Source: Oxytricha trifallax
Lineage: Eukaryota > Ciliophora > Spirotrichea > Sporadotrichida > Oxytrichidae
Length of the DNA stretch: 64,000 bases
Direction of reading: 5' to 3'
Assembly (NCBI GenBank): GCA_000711775.1
Contig: ARYC01001375.1
Coordinates: 1-64,000 of the forward strand
Part shown: positions 36,256 to 46,860 of the stretch, in pieces
Layout: each line of letters begins with the position of its first letter
Position numbering within the stretch: the first letter of the stretch is position 1
Translations under genes and position numbers: made by a program
Notes under the pieces: model-generated
Database searches by the model: none
Told to the model about the DNA's origin: nothing
The model's input: only the letters and a program-made list of their open reading frames with translations

Positions 36256-37704
36256 TCACACAAACACAAGCTTAGAGTCATGTAGCAGTTCTCTGAATTT
36301 TATCTTTTTAAGTTGATGTTTGATTGTTTCTATTGTTTGTTAATTCTCTTAGCTTGGCTTGATAATAGTTGAGTATGCAAGTTCTCTGAGACCTCCATTT
36401 ATTTTATTTTTATCGAGATATTGTTTGATTCTCTGCTTAGAATCTCTCTCACCTCTGCAGCTAAAGTAATCGTTTCTTGGCATGTCGCTCTCTATTATTA
36501 TAACTGCTAGAGCCCAGATATCCCATTAAGTGTCTCCATCTCTCCAATCCTCTCTCTCTGGGAAATATCCAGGAGTGCCGTATACATTTCCTTATGCAGA
36601 GGCTTGCACTCTTTGAGCTCTGTTGAAGTCAATAATACAAACTCTAAGAGGCTGAAAGTTCATCATGATATTCTCTGGCTTTAAGTCTCTATGAACATAA
36701 CCTAGCTTGTGAAGCTTTTCAATCCCCTCCAATATTTGCTATACTCTCTAGCTAATTTATCTCTGACATCTATTGTCAGATAAGAATTCTCTGTAAGTCA
36801 TTTATAATAAAGGAAGCCTGAAGGCTACGTGATCTTTGCCAAGTAAAATAGCATCAAGCTAGATGATATGCCTGCACTCATTTAACTTTGCCTTTTAAAG
36901 AGCATAATACTCATTAGCAAATTCCATTTGGAACTTGTCATCAGCAAGGAAGTAATTGAAAGGATATATCTTATAAGCATATTAGTCATCTGTAATGACT
37001 CTCTTCTCTATTTTATCTTCAAGAGTGAGATAGCTTTCAAGGCAAGAATCTAAGTCAATGATTTTTAATATAGGAATCTTCATTGCCTCTATTTTAACCA
37101 TGATTTTATTGATCTCAGAGACTGGAAAGTTCTTGACTGCTTTCTTCATTTTAACTTACTTCTAGACTTCAACTCTAAGAGACTCCACTGGGTTTCTTGA
37201 TCTTCTCTTTTAGAGGAATCTATTCCCTGTAGGTTCATGAATAAAGACAAAACTTTAATTGTGCTTTTTCTTTAAGTGCACTTTGAGGTCTCTAGTATGA
37301 GAATATGGCTTCTCACAGAACTCACATACATACTTCCCATCTTTCTTTAAATGATTGAGATATAATCTTGGCATATCGTTTTGTATATCTCTCAAGTGTC
37401 TCTCATAAGTTGAATTGTAAGGGAAAACTTTATTGCATTCTTTGCATTAATAGTCAACTTTGGGTTGTATTTATTAATGCTGTATGGCGGGTTGTTTAAC
37501 CTCCTCCTCAATTTACACAGCTTCTATGATAAACTCCTACTTAAATTATATTTAAATCTCAAAGCTAGACTGGTCAAAGTTGTCATAAGTAGGCTCCCAC
37601 TGAGTACAAGCGTCTCTGGTCTCTACTTTTCTTGGTTGCTGGAATGATAACTTTTATTGGCTTGATCCGAGTAAAGCCGCTCTTCTTAACAGGTTAGCGC
37701 TCAT
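36256..37704 (-). CDS. TBE-B 57-kDa zinc-finger/kinase protein
   Basis: Continuous frame of 483 codons, ATG at 37704 (MSANLLRRAALLG), TGA at 36256-36258; the size fits the known 57-kDa TBE protein. Two C2H2 fingers lie near residues 95-150 (YQCKECNKVFPYNS..H..; VCEFCEKPYSHTRDLKVHLKKKH). A protein-kinase-like domain follows. It has YKIYPFNYF as the likely Lys-bearing strand and HRDLKPENIM as the catalytic loop. DFNRA stands where most kinases have DFG. It continues with GTPGYFPERE and WDIWALA. Role in the element is unknown; DNA binding by the fingers is inferred. No break seen in the parts I translated, and the length is a whole number of codons. Confidence 0.88.
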
Positions 37705-38270
37705 TTTAGTTTGCTGATATATTTTATTATAATAATGATAAAATCTACCGAGATAAACTATTATAGTAGAGTATAAGACACTCTGGTAGATTCTTTGCTG
37801 AGAGGAAAGAAAATTAATTAATCATAAAAGACTGTAAGTTGACATATTTTATGAGAATTTTATTCGTTTTAGTAAATTAAAATACTCCTAATGAAGTTTT
37901 GTTTCTCTAGGAGGTCCTCCAAATCAAGTTTGAACTTAATTTGGAGGTAAAATTATTAAGCATTTTTAAATTTAATCTGCTCCTAATTAAGTTTTAACCT
38001 TAAAATTTAACTCCTAATAAAGTTCGAACTTAATTTGGAGGACCTCCTAAAATAATTAAACATTATTAGGAGCAATTTAATGGAGAAAGTTTGATAAAAA
38101 TGGAAATCAATCTGTGAAACTTGGAGCAAGTTTTTTAATGCTTCTCCTCATATCTTTTCAAGGTTGACCTCCAGTAGGTCCTCCCTATTTAGTAGTAAAG
38201 ATTTTAATAAACTTAGAATGGATATCCATAATTTTAAATTTCATTAACATTTCTAGAAAGAGGAAGCAAG
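37705..38270. promoter_or_regulatory. TBE-B divergent promoter region with AGGAGGTCCTCC motifs
   Basis: 566 bp between the divergent 57-kDa and 22-kDa genes. At 37905-38075 it carries repeated GGAGG/CCTCC elements, including palindromes AGGAGGTCCTCC and GGAGGACCTCC, interleaved with AACTTAATT-type repeats. The matching region of TBE-C and TBE-D instead repeats GGTACC. Confidence 0.6.
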
Positions 38271-39062
38271 ATGGAGTCTATGAATGATGCAATGAAGAGA
38301 ATTTAATCTCAAGATTTAATAGGGAAATTTCTAAGTAAAGAGGACCTTTATAGATATTTGGTATAGCAAGGTAAGCATTCATCTATAACCAAGTTAATTG
38401 CTATAGTTGAATTGTTCTTGCCTACTTAGGAGGGAACTAAAATCTCATTCTTAAAAGCCTAACTGAGAGAAGAGAAAAAGCTTTTAAGACAAATGGAAAT
38501 TAGGATGATTGAAATTACTAACTTCCCTGAGATATCAGTAACAAATCTCTACGATGATGCTATGAGTGATCCAGATGTTGCTTTCTACCTTCCATCAAAG
38601 TTACAGCTCTCTAATAAGTTGCCAGAGAGAAACTTCTTCTTTGGTGTTCTTGCAACTCTGAAACCTGAGTACTTAAATGAAGTTATTTAAGAAGCTCACA
38701 AGAAACGCTACAGCATCTCTCCTGAAGAAAAAGAGAAGCAAGGTATTAAAATAAGTGATACCTGGCTGTAGGAACTTCAAAAGCATCCTTTCATCTCAAG
38801 TAAGCTTAGTCTTCTAACTTTATAGAAAAACCTGGTACTGCTATATACTTGATGAAAGAGCGCAGCAAATTAAACAAGAGAGAGAAAGTCTCAAGTAAAA
38901 CATGAATTGAGTAAGAGGCTCTTCAAAGATTTATAAAAGCCAGAAGAGATGAACATAGATGCAGGAGCTGGCACTAAGAGAAGAAACATAGGCCCAAGCA
39001 AGCCTTAAGAGGAAGAAAAGAAAGAGAAGCCAAATCCCTTTACGGGCAAATTTAATATGTGA
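38271..39062 (+). CDS. TBE-B 22-kDa protein, probably frameshifted near the C-terminus
   Basis: ATG at 38271 (MESMNDAMKRIQ). Two short introns: 38371-38406 and 38800-38825. Core motifs KQLSNKLPERSFFFGVL-like (here LQLSNKLPERNFFFGVL) and EAHKKRYSISPEE are conserved with TBE-C and TBE-D. Near 38880 the run AACAAGAGAGAG has one base more than the equivalent in TBE-D, which throws the frame into a TGA. Read in the other frame, the family's C-terminus (MNIDAGAGTKRRN..) continues to TGA 39060-39062. It may be a true mutation or a sequence error. Function unknown. Confidence 0.75.
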
Positions 39063-39068
39063 ACTTAT

Positions 39069-40118
39069 TCATTCGTTTAAATCTAATACTTATTTATAAA
39101 CATTAAATCTACCTTCTCTTGCGCATACTTTAGCTTTATCATCGCTGACTCTTTTAGCAGCACTCTTTATAAAATCGACTGTATCTATCTTCAAGTCGTG
39201 CATTAAGTGATAGAGTAGAAGTTTCTTGTAGTGGCCTTTCAATAACCCCCAATATAATTCAATTCCATTAAACTAAGGGCTGTAAGGAACATTAAATACA
39301 GGTGTTATGTTTAGCCTTTCATATTCCTTCCTTGAGTCTTTAGTTTTATGAACTGACAAGTTATCAACGAATAGAATAATCTCTTAGTCCTCGTACTTAT
39401 CTCTGAGTTATTGCAAGAATTTAATATATTATTCAGTCTTTATAGAGCGAGGGTGAACAACACAAGTCTCGAGGCCACTATCTTCACTTATTCCACCAAG
39501 AATAGCATGAGTTTACACCTTAACTTTTTAGTCATAAACTTCTATATTACTATACCTCTTATACCAAGACCTTGATATAAAGGTATTGAATGTAAATACA
39601 GCCTCATCAGCGTGTATGAACTTTATATTATGCTCTTAAGACCTCTGCATTTAATAGAATATATAATCTAAATTAGTCTAATAAAATGGAACATTAAAGT
39701 CAATCACTCTATTAATGCGATTGACAGTCTTGTAAGACATTCCGTTCTTTTTATATATGTTCGCTATAGATTAAGCAGATATGTGAAGCTCAGGAAATTG
39801 GCGATGAAACATCACAGCTCTCTAGGCTAGAGAGAAGTGAGACCAGTATTTAAAAGTATTATCATTAATTAGATAATCGATATGATGCTGCTAAAATTTT
39901 AGAGGTCTTTTAGGCTTAGAATTAAGCTGCTGTCTCTATAAATTCAATGCTAATAGACAATGAGACCTCACAGTTGGAGGAGATTTATGGAGCAGCCTTG
40001 CAATAGATGTATAATTCAGAACAGGCTAGAGTTATTCGCTATATTCATCAGATCCAAAACGCAACTTAAACAATAAATCTATATACTCACTGTCATAAAC
40101 TGACCCCAAACCTCGCAT
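39069..40118 (-). CDS. TBE-B transposase (42-kDa, DDE), intact
   Basis: Unbroken 350-codon frame, ATG at 40118 (MRGLGSVYDSEY), TGA at 39069-39071, six bases from the convergent 22-kDa gene. An N-terminal helix-turn-helix-like part contains TSIARLLHKSPPTVRSH. The catalytic domain shows D in HADEAVF, D in FVDNLSVH and E in FNGIELYW, with the Tc1/mariner-like spacing known for TBE transposases. TAA/TAG are used as Gln many times. It is the only one of the four copies here with no frameshift that I can see. TBE transposases are reported to take part in germline DNA elimination; that this copy is active is inference. Confidence 0.9.
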
Positions 40119-40256
40119 ATACTCACTTAAATTACTAATATTTAAACATAAAACCCCTACATAAACCCTATTAAAACCCTAATAAAGTATACATTAATAG
40201 TCTACTTTTATCAATAAAAAACTCAATCAAACTACTGAAAGGGTTTTGGGGTTTTG

Positions 40257-40417
40257 ATTGAATGCAATCGATATTGAGAGCAGTATTGAAAATTACTTGC
40301 ATTTTGACCTGCCAAACAAGGCTAAGCTTATAGTGGTTGATGAGTGTGCTTACAAAGTATATTATTTCAAGTATCTCATTAAAAACTATCATTATCAAAA
40401 TAAATTTGCAAATGAAT
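40257..40417 (+). pseudogene. TBE-A 57-kDa fragment, left piece
   Basis: Encodes NAIDIESSIENYLHFDLP onward to NKFANE, matching the kinase N-lobe of TBE-D. The gene is cut at AAT (40415-40417) by TBE-C and resumes at 44529 (AATACATGATACTGAG). Confidence 0.85.
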
Positions 40418-40556
40418 CAAAACCCCAAAACCCCTTAGTGAGGTTTATAAGTGCTTTGATTTGTAGGGTATAGTTGGGGTCTTATTGGAGTTAGTAGAGA
40501 AAACGCAGGTTTTTAATGAATTTAATGAATATTTAAAGAGTATTACTGTACTTAAT

Positions 40557-42118
40557 TCAAACAAATTATATCTGCTTATCCTTGTGATACCTCTTGAATT
40601 TAGCAGTCTGCAGTTGTTCTAGTATATCATCCAATGATTATCGTGGATATGCTGGAGCTTTTACGATGACCATCTCAACTATCTTCTTAATTTCATTGCA
40701 TATTTAATCTTGCTTAATATGTTTAGCAGCCAAACTTATTGATTATTTCTCATGTTTTGTTCCAAAGTATGACATACTTTCCATATCGCACTCTAAGATA
40801 ATTGCAGCTACCGCCCAAACATCCCATTATAGACCCATTTGTCCATTTCTCTCTTAAAGGGAAGTATCCTGGAGTGCCTAAAACCTTAGCTAAAGTCACT
40901 ATCTCTTGTCTTATTGCTCTGTTGAAATCTATGACTACTACTTCTAAAGGGCAGAGATTCAGCATTACATTTTCTGGCTTCAAATCTCTATGACCATACC
41001 CTAGATCATGGAGCTCTTTCACACCCTTAGTCATATCTGTGAGTATCTCATTCAAATCATCAGGATATCTATTATGGTAGCGATAATCTCTTAGAGTCAT
41101 TTCAAACTTCTTGAGTCTCAATGCAATAAAACCATGACCAAGTATAACTCCGTCGAGCTTAGCTAAGTTCTTGCATTATCTTTTCAAAGCCTCTCTCAGT
41201 ACTATGTATTCATTTGCAAACTCATTTTAATATTGCTCGTTCTTTATGAGATACTTGAATGGATATACCTTGTAAGCGAATTCATCAACAACTATAAGTT
41301 TAACCTTGTTAGGTACGTCAATATTCAAATAGTTTTCAATACAGCTGCTTATGTCGACTGCATTTAATGCAGGTATATACATTGCTCTCTCTTATAAGCA
41401 TGCAATATACATACCATTTGCTGGTTGGTTCATTGACTCAAACCGCTTCTATCTCTTAAGTCTCTCATACTGCTCTATTTGTGAATAAAGAGAGTTATTT
41501 TTTCTTTTAGCAGGTACAAGCTTTTAAGTTTCCTCATCTTTAATCAGGAATTCGCTTAGATTATGCTTTTGCATATGTCTCTTTACTTTAGCTTAGTGCG
41601 TATAAGACTTCATGCAGGTAGTGCATTAGTATCTACCATCTACTTTATCATGCTTGAAGTAGATCTTAGCTCTACCAGAGTGTACCTCTTTGATGTGTCT
41701 CTTCAAGCTTGACTCAGTTGAGAAGAAATTTTAGCAGTCTTCACATTAAAACGTTTTAATTTTTTCTATTGGTTGCTGTTCCTTATCTTCCTCAACCAAT
41801 TCAACTTATGTTTAAACTCCCATCTCAGCACTCTACTTCTTGTTTTAAACTTAAATTTTAAAGACCTCAGCTTCAAACTCTAGAGCTCTTAGCTCTGCCT
41901 CCTTTTCAATATAAATTACTTCTGGTTTCTTGGAGGAGCCAAAGTTGAGCAATGATTAACCTGTTCCAAGAGAAACTGCTTACGATTTAAGTTAGCCGCC
42001 ATGTTTAAATTCAAATTTAAATTTCTATTATTAATAAGTAAAAACCTCACTAGCTATATTAACTTTGTATAGGAGCTGGCACTGCAACAACAATGGTTGA
42101 TTCTTAGGTGTTAGACAT
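40557..42118 (-). pseudogene. TBE-C 57-kDa zinc-finger/kinase gene, frameshifted
   Basis: From ATG at 42118 to TGA at 40557-40559. Two C2H2 fingers lie near 41500-41780, and the kinase-like domain has HRDLKPENVM and DFNRA. At about 40830, after KWTNGS, one G present in TBE-D is missing, so the C-lobe goes out of frame (IMGCLGG instead of QWDVWAV). The N-terminal frame (from 42118) ends at TGA near 41830, just before the ATG of the finger frame. The same arrangement occurs in TBE-D and may hide a short intron. Confidence 0.8.
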
Positions 42119-42569
42119 CATATTTATACTTAGTTTATAACTATAAATTTTCTAATTTTATGCTTAATATTTTTAATTTTGGTACCAACTGAGAATAAAT
42201 TCAGGTTGGTACTGGTACCAATTAGGTTTTGAACCATTTTGGAACTTTTCCATTAAAACCTCATTAGTTTAAAACTAGGTACTAATTAAGTATTGGTACC
42301 ATTAAATTGGTACCAATTAAATTTAAACGAATTTAGTACCGGTACTAATCAAATTTAAACAAATTTAGTACTAATTTAATGGAACTAAATTGATAAAAAT
42401 GGAGCTCCATCTCTAAAGTTTGTTACAGCTTCTGCCAGCTTTCTCCACGTATCCTTACCAGGTTGACCTCCTATAAGATGCCCATATTTAATACTAAGAT
42501 TTTTAACATTTGGATCCAGAACTCTATATATTAAAATTTGAAATTCAATAACAAGAGAAGGAAGAAGAA
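42119..42569. promoter_or_regulatory. TBE-C divergent promoter region with GGTACC repeats
   Basis: The region between the divergent 57- and 22-kDa genes has many GGTACC/AGTACC/GGTACT palindromic sites (42180-42380) spaced by AATTTAAA-like runs. TBE-D holds the same array at about 55090-55325. Confidence 0.6.
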
Positions 42570-43358
42570 TGGAATCTATAAGTACTGCAATGAAGAGGGT
42601 TGAAGCTTAAGAAATGATCTCAAGATTTAGAAGCAAGGAAGATCTCTATCGATACTTCACTTAGCATGGTAAGCATGTGACATATACTTAATCATATGCT
42701 ATAGTGGGTTTATTCCTGCCAACGATGGAAGGTACCAAAATTTCATTCTTAAAAGCTATACTCTGCGATGAGAAGAAAGCCTTCAAAAACAGTGAAATAA
42801 AGTTGATAGATATACCAAACTACCCAGACATTTCAGTCACTAATCTCTACGAGGATGCGATGAAAGATGAAGAGTTGGTAGTTTATCCTCCTACCAAGAA
42901 ACAACTCTCTAACAAGCTTCCAGAAAGGAGCTTCTTCTTTGGAGTTCTTGGCACTTTAAGAGAGAGTAATCTCAGAGAGATCATTGAAGAAGCTCACAAA
43001 AACGCTACTCTATTTCTCCTGAAGATAAAAAGAAGCAAGGCATACTAATAAGCGAGACCTGGCTCGCTGAGCTTAAGAAGCACCCATTCCTCTCTAGTAA
43101 GCTTTGATTCATAACTTTGTAGGGAAACCTGGAACTGGTATATTCCTAATGAAAGAGCATGCGAAGGTTCACAGAGAGAGAAAGTCATAGACTATTTATG
43201 AAGTGAGCAAGAGACTTTATAAAGATGTTTAAAAGCCAGAAGAAATGAACATAGATGCAGGAGCTGGCACAAAGAGAAGAAATATGGGCCCAAGCAAGCA
43301 ATAAGAAGAGGAGAAGAAAAAAAAGCCAAACCCCTTTATGGGTTAGTTTAATATGTGA
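42570..43358 (+). pseudogene. TBE-C 22-kDa gene, frameshifted
   Basis: ATG at 42570, intron near 42670-42705, TGA of the family C-terminus at 43356-43358. In AAGCTCACAAAAACGC one A is missing relative to TBE-D, shifting the frame after EEAHK. Otherwise it is close to TBE-D. Confidence 0.8.
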
Positions 43359-43364
43359 ACTTAT

Positions 43365-44427
43365 TCATTCATTTAAATCTAAAACTTATTTATAAACATT
43401 CATTCTTCCTTCTCTCGCACAAACTGCTGTCTTATCTAAGCTTACTCTCTTGCAGCTACTCTGAATCAAGTCTACTGTATATATAGGCAAGTCAAGCATT
43501 AGGTGATATAGCAGCAGTTTCTTGTAGTGGGTCTTGATTTAACTCCAGTAGAATTCAAATCCATTAATTAAGGACTGTAAGGAACATTGTATAAAGGAGT
43601 AATGTTTAACTCTTCATAAGCTTTCTTAGACTCCTTAGTCTTATGAACTGAGAGATTGTCAACAAACAGGATGATCTCTTAATCATTGTATTTATCTCTC
43701 AGCTTATGTAGGAACTCTATGTACTACTCTCGCTCAATAGAGCGAGGATGAATAACATAACTTTCTAACCCAGAGTCTTCACTAATACCTGCTAAAATTG
43801 CATGGGTTACAACCTTTACTTTCTAATCGTAGACTTCTATATTATCATACTTCTTATACCAAGACTTATTAATAAAGGTGTTGAAGGTAAACACAGCTTC
43901 ATCAGCATGTATGAACTTGATGTTATTAGCAATAGCTCTCTGCATTTAATCATATATATAGTTTAAATTATTACTATAAAATGGAACTGTAAAATCAATC
44001 ACTCTCTTCACTCTGTTGACAGTCTTGAAACTAATACCATTTCTTCTATAAATATTGGCTATAGTCTAAGGAGAGATACGCATGTCAGGAAACCTGCGAT
44101 GAAACATGACAGCTCGCTAGTCTAATGGAAAGTGTGCCCAATACTTCAAAGTCTTAGAGTCGCAGAGGTAGTCAATATGGTGCTGTAAGAACTTTTATTT
44201 TCTTGCAGGATGATTTCAAGTGCCTGAATTATAATGCTAAACAGCCAACAAGCAATGATACCTAACTGTTGAGGCACTCTTGCGAAGGAGCTTTGCTATA
44301 GCAGCATAATTCATTACAGGTTTGACTTAGTATATATTAATACTTGTACCATACCTAAGCTTAAACAGTAAATCTAAATATTACTCATCATAAATAGACA
44401 CTAATTTCGCTAATTTCTATTTCTCAT
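43365..44427 (-). pseudogene. TBE-C transposase, frameshifted at the catalytic Glu
   Basis: ATG at 44427, TGA at 43365-43367. The motifs HADEAVF and VDNLSVH are intact. One T is lost in CCTTAATTAATGG near 43562 (CCTTAATTTAATGG elsewhere). This shifts the frame immediately before the Glu of FNGxEFYW. Confidence 0.8.
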
Positions 44428-44528
44428 TTTGCAAATTGCCTAATTTCTCTCCTAACCCCAATAAGACCCCAACTATACCCTACAAATCAAAGCACTTATA
44501 AACCTCACTAAGGGGTTTTGGGGTTTTG

Positions 44529-45182
44529 AATACATGATACTGAGAGAGGCTTTGAAAAAAATAGTTTAAGAACATACTTAGACTTGATGGAGTTATTCTT
44601 GGGCATGGCTTTGTTGCATTAAGATTGAAAAAGTTTGAAATAACTTTTAGAGAGAATCTCTAACAAAATATATACCCAGATGATTTAAATGAGATACTGT
44701 CAAAAATGATTAAGGGTGTATAAGAGCTCCATTTACTTGGGAATGTGCATAGAGATTTGAAACCTAAAAATGTTATGTTAAATCTCGGTCCATTAGAAAT
44801 AGTAGTCATTGATTTCAAAAGAGCGATAAGATAAGAAATAGTGACGTTGGCTAGGCACTTGGAACACCACGATACTTTATAATAAGGGAGAAGTGGACTA
44901 ATGGGTCTGTTTAGTGAGATTTTTTGTTAGTTGCCACCATAATCTTTGAGTGCGTTATGGAAAGTATGTCTTACTTTGGAAAAAGCACGAGAAATAATCA
45001 ATAAGTTTAGCTTTTAAAAATATATAACAGGAAGATGTCTGCAATGGATTAAGAAGCTTGTAGAGATGTTAATCGTTAGAGCTCCAGCTTATCCAAGATA
45101 ATCATTAGAAGACATACATGAACCACTCCAGAGAGCTAGATTCAAGAGGTACCACAAAGATAAGCAGATAAAATTTGTTTGA
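44529..45182 (+). pseudogene. TBE-A 57-kDa fragment, right piece
   Basis: The kinase part continues from the TBE-C insertion site. HRDLKPKNVM and DFKRA are readable (the Asn after DF has changed to Lys), with several frame and sequence defects, ending at TGA 45180-45182. Confidence 0.85.
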
Positions 45183-45504
45183 ATTAAGCACACTATTAAT
45201 CATTAAATATTCATTAAATTCACAAAAAACTTGCATTTTCTCAAATAACCCCAATAAGACCCCAACTAAACCCTACAAATCAAAGCACTTATAAACCTCA
45301 TTAAGGGGTTTTGATTGTAATAAGCTAGTTTAAATTAATTATAAATGCATGAAAAAGGTAAAAGTATTTATATAAATTATTAATATAATTCTATCTTAAT
45401 ATATTTTAAACTTATTTTTGTAGAATAATTGATAAATAACCTAATTTTGACTAGAAATTTTTGAAATAATTATTCTATTAATTTTATAATTTTAATAATA
45501 ACTT

Positions 45505-45690
45505 TTCCTCTAAATTATTTGATTGAATCTTCCTATCTTGCTGATGCTATTATTTAAACGATAAATACTTAGAGTAATCATTTGTGTCTCTAGATTATTC
45601 AAGCAATCTTTCAGCTTATCTAGTTGAGTTTGCGTTGTTATTTTATCTGAGCAACGCTCTTCCTTTCTTTGTTTTTAAGGTAATTAATTG
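45505..45690 (-). CDS. Coding-like segment, Gln/Asn/Lys-rich (tentative)
   Basis: An open minus-strand stretch of lower AT content, reading KKGRALLRQNNNANSTRQ and then ERLLEQSRDTNDYSKYL. It looks like part of a helical, polar protein and is bounded by AT-rich DNA on both sides. It may be a stray gene segment (MDS) whose partners lie elsewhere. No family. Confidence 0.4.
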
Positions 45691-46199
45691 ATTATTTTTT
45701 ATTTTATATTATAAATGAAGTTTAATAAAGATTATATGAGGAATTTCATTTATTTATATTCATGTTAAAAACTTAAATCATGTATTGATTATCGATATCT
45801 AGAATTCCATCACCTTTCCAAAAAAAAATAAGTAAATGTTATTAGTAAATAGCACTTACATGTTCTCTTTATGAAGTATCTCAACTTTTAATACTTTACT
45901 AAGATAATAGAAAATATTAATTTACAATCCAAGATTTGTTCTTATTTAATTTGAATAAATATTCTCTTTATGTATTAGACATATTTTCAGTATTCACAAA
46001 GCTTTTATTTACTTCTTATAAGTTCTCTTCATCATCAGATGCCCATTAATTTGAATTTTATAAGTCTTATAGAATCTAAGAATTCAGCAAATCTTCTTAA
46101 TTTATTCAATTGGTGGGATAATATAATTCAAAATTATAAAATAAATTCTATAAATATTGAATTATTTCACCACAAAATCTTAATTTTAATCTTTAACAA

Positions 46200-46330
46200 T
46201 ACACATGTAATTTTATTTGCTTTACAATTGACGCTTCTATCTTGTCTCTTGCTTTATTTAGTGAATTATGCTTTCACCTTTTTTAAAATTCTTAGCGCAG
46301 CAGTTACAAACTCTATATATTTAAATTAAT
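46200..46330 (-). CDS. Coding-like segment, basic (tentative)
   Basis: A minus-strand open stretch reading VTAALRILKKVKAQFTKQSK then RQDRSVNCKANK. It may belong with 45505-45690. An opposite-strand ATG frame covers the same bases but is hydrophobic and less gene-like. Confidence 0.3.
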
Positions 46331-46860
46331 AAATTAGAATATTAAATATGATTAGGCTTAAGAATTAATCAATAAAGTTAAACAATGAGATATTTAGCCA
46401 TGATATTTAAATATATCTGTTTTGAATTAGGATTGTAATATATTTTTTCTTTTAAGTAACAAAATAATAAACTAATTATATATAAAACTTACATGCTAAA
46501 TGGCAATATAGAGATTATGCCTCATGATCCCTTTTTTATATTAACTTAATCTAAATTTAAATTGTAAGAAAAATATTATTTATTAAATTGGGTTTAAGTT
46601 TTGAATCATATATTAAGTGCTTAATAGAAGTTAAAATTTCTCAATACTATAAAAATAAAATCCATTTGCTTTAAAAAAGTGAATTTTAAATATCTTTTTT
46701 TTATTACGATGGAGTTAAAAATATAACATTATTGAAATTTATTGAAAAATGAAATCTAAGTCTATTAAATGTTTATTATCTTATTTTTTTTTCATGAAAT
46801 AATTATCTAATGAATATTATGATGATTAATTATGAATTCTCCATTGTTATAGTCTTCTTG

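Larger units (their letters stand above)
36106..40256. mobile_element. TBE-B: divergent, largely intact telomere-bearing transposon
   Basis: 4151 bp. Both ends read CAAAACCCCAAAACCC then TTTCAGTAGTTTGATTGAG as inverted repeats of about 70 bp. Flanked by ATT at 36103-36105 and 40257-40259. Genes: 57-kDa (minus), 22-kDa (plus), transposase (minus). It differs clearly in sequence from TBE-A, C and D, so it belongs to another TBE subfamily. It inserted into TBE-A at the site of that element's internal deletion. Confidence 0.92.
40418..44528. mobile_element. TBE-C: full-length but frameshifted telomere-bearing transposon
   Basis: 4111 bp with ends CAAAACCCCAAAACCCC then TTAGTGAGG in inverted orientation, about 80 bp long. 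Target duplication AAT at 40415-40417 and 44529-44531. It is inserted in the kinase gene of TBE-A. Its order (57-kDa minus, 22-kDa plus, transposase minus) is the reverse complement of TBE-D, to which it is very similar. Each of its three genes has at least one single-base frameshift. Confidence 0.93.
34520..45313. mobile_element. TBE-A: decayed telomere-bearing transposon split by two later TBEs
   Basis: The outer element of a nest. Left end CAAAACGCCAAAACCCC at 34520, preceded by ATT (34517-34519); right end GGGGTTTTG at 45305-45313, followed by ATT (45314-45316). This is the 3-bp ANT duplication typical of TBEs. The right end has lost one 8-bp telomere repeat. Own sequence: 34520-36105, 40257-40417 and 44529-45313, about 2.5 kb. 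That is about 1.6 kb short of a full element, because the start of the 22-kDa gene, the intergenic region and the zinc-finger part of the 57-kDa gene are missing where TBE-B now sits. Its three genes are all broken. Confidence 0.9.
45317..46860. other. AT-rich region with two coding-like stretches
   Basis: AT-rich DNA between TBE-A and the dispersed repeat. Apart from the possible coding segments at 45505-45690 and 46200-46330 (listed separately), I see nothing. Confidence 0.5.

Noticed and set aside
46039..46329. Plus-strand frame of 96 codons, hydrophobic
   Set aside because: Composition is that of AT-rich chance frames, and the minus strand of the same bases looks more like coding.
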